DNA from: an uncultured Rickettsiales bacterium
GTDB lineage: Bacteria > Pseudomonadota > Alphaproteobacteria > Rickettsiales > Rickettsiaceae
NCBI GenBank assembly: GCA_903828265.1
Contig: CAIKLL010000030.1
Location: 1 to 34,292 of the forward strand
Length of the DNA: 34,292 nucleotides
Direction of reading: 5' to 3'
The position numbers and the translations under genes were made by a program. The first letter of the stretch is position 1, and each line of letters starts with the position of its first letter. Shown piece after piece: positions 34,156 to 34,292 of this stretch. Below the pieces are notes generated by a model, which was not told the origin of the DNA, searched no databases, and worked only from the letters and a program-made list of their open reading frames with translations.

Positions 34156-34292
34156 GTAGAGTAGGCTGCCAACGAGTTGCTTCTACTATTGAGTAGAAGT
34201 ACTTTTCCAACAACCCCTCTCCGAACTACGCATGACCGTTTCCGTATCACGTAGCTCTCCAGTAATCCATTAAGCTGAAAGTTTTCTTCCAT
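34156..34292 (-). mobile_element. Group II intron, 3' end (partial)
   Basis: The last 137 bp, read on the minus strand, match the end of a bacterial group II intron: spacer (34292-34258), domain V (34223-34257), a GGAGAGGGG link, a domain VI-like region with a perfect 8-bp hairpin (CTTCTACT/AGTAGAAG, 34180-34199), and the 3' end CCTACTCTAC (34165-34156). The frame of comEC resumes right after it. The intron-encoded reverse transcriptase/maturase would lie beyond the window's right edge. Domain boundaries are by eye. Confidence 0.8.
34223..34257 (-). ncRNA. Group II intron domain V hairpin
   Basis: 35 nt. The outer stem pairs GAGCUACG with CGUAGUUC (8 bp with the conserved AGC/GUU triad), a two-base UG bulge lies on the 3' side, and an inner stem UGAU(A)CG/CGGUCA closes a GAAA tetraloop. 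That is the canonical domain V architecture with one extra A in the inner stem. Domain V is the catalytic core of the ribozyme. Confidence 0.85.

Noticed and set aside
34157-34213. ATG at 34213 as the comEC start
   Set aside because: The 19 codons after it are intron domain VI sequence; ComEC similarity begins exactly at the predicted splice site.
34089-34292. Minus-strand open frame of 67 codons starting at the window edge
   Set aside because: It runs through the intron's domain V and VI into comEC in the wrong frame; structure, not coding, explains the sequence.
1-34292. CRISPR array, tRNA, rRNA or prophage
   Set aside because: I saw no regularly spaced direct repeats, no cloverleaf with a GTTCRA T-loop, no rRNA segments and no phage structural genes.

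Overview
The window is AT-rich (roughly one third G+C by eye), densely packed chromosomal DNA. The gene set points to an obligate intracellular alphaproteobacterium of the order Rickettsiales, most likely family Rickettsiaceae. Reasons: two exonuclease III paralogues, a ProP-type transporter of the rickettsial kind, a stand-alone (p)ppGpp-hydrolase-type HD protein, a secreted DUF2608 protein, short bacterial-type ProS, a single LolC/E permease and a reduced ubiquinone/heme gene set. A folE gene is present, which many tick- and insect-pathogenic Rickettsia lack. The exact genus cannot be fixed from this sequence alone.

Layout, left to right. 1-395: a palindrome and a short open frame without a usable start, probably a gene remnant. 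396-2033 (-): mutM-xthA1, base-excision repair. 2103-6806 (+): ubiE-ubiB, a flavodoxin-fold oxidoreductase, xthA2, hemW. 6846-9368 (-): a large AsmA/YhdP-like envelope protein. 9529-13234 (+): UDP-glucose dehydrogenase, a phosphoethanolamine transferase and the HD hydrolase, whose 3' end overlaps a convergent ProP gene (13143-14483, -). 14594-15472 (+): DUF2608. 15524-16891 (-): xseA. 16976-19984 (+): lptD and a SurA-like chaperone. 20344-25235 (-): the conserved rimP-nusA-infB-rbfA translation/transcription operon, preceded by a promoter followed by an intrinsic-terminator hairpin, i.e. an attenuator-like leader. 25351-27364 (-): a DEAD-box helicase and a cold-shock protein, separated by 541 bp of palindrome-rich non-coding DNA. 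27583-34155 (-): a run of comEC (3' part), a heme-copper-oxidase-like membrane protein, folE, proS, lolC/E and lolD.

The right edge (34156-34292, minus sense) is the 3' end of a group II intron: a domain V hairpin with GAAA loop, followed by a terminal hairpin and a CCTACTCTAC end. It is inserted inside comEC, just before the SGLH-containing membrane core. The 5' exon and intron ORF lie beyond the window.

Many genes serve the outer membrane: LptD and SurA-like for LPS and porin insertion, LolC/E-LolD for lipoproteins, the AsmA-like protein for lipid transport, Udg and the phosphoethanolamine transferase for surface glycan or lipid A chemistry. I found no complete novel system. The most rewarding signals are the intron-split comEC, the orphan heme-copper-oxidase-like protein with an incomplete metal site, the nusA-operon leader, the cspA leader, and the palindrome cluster.
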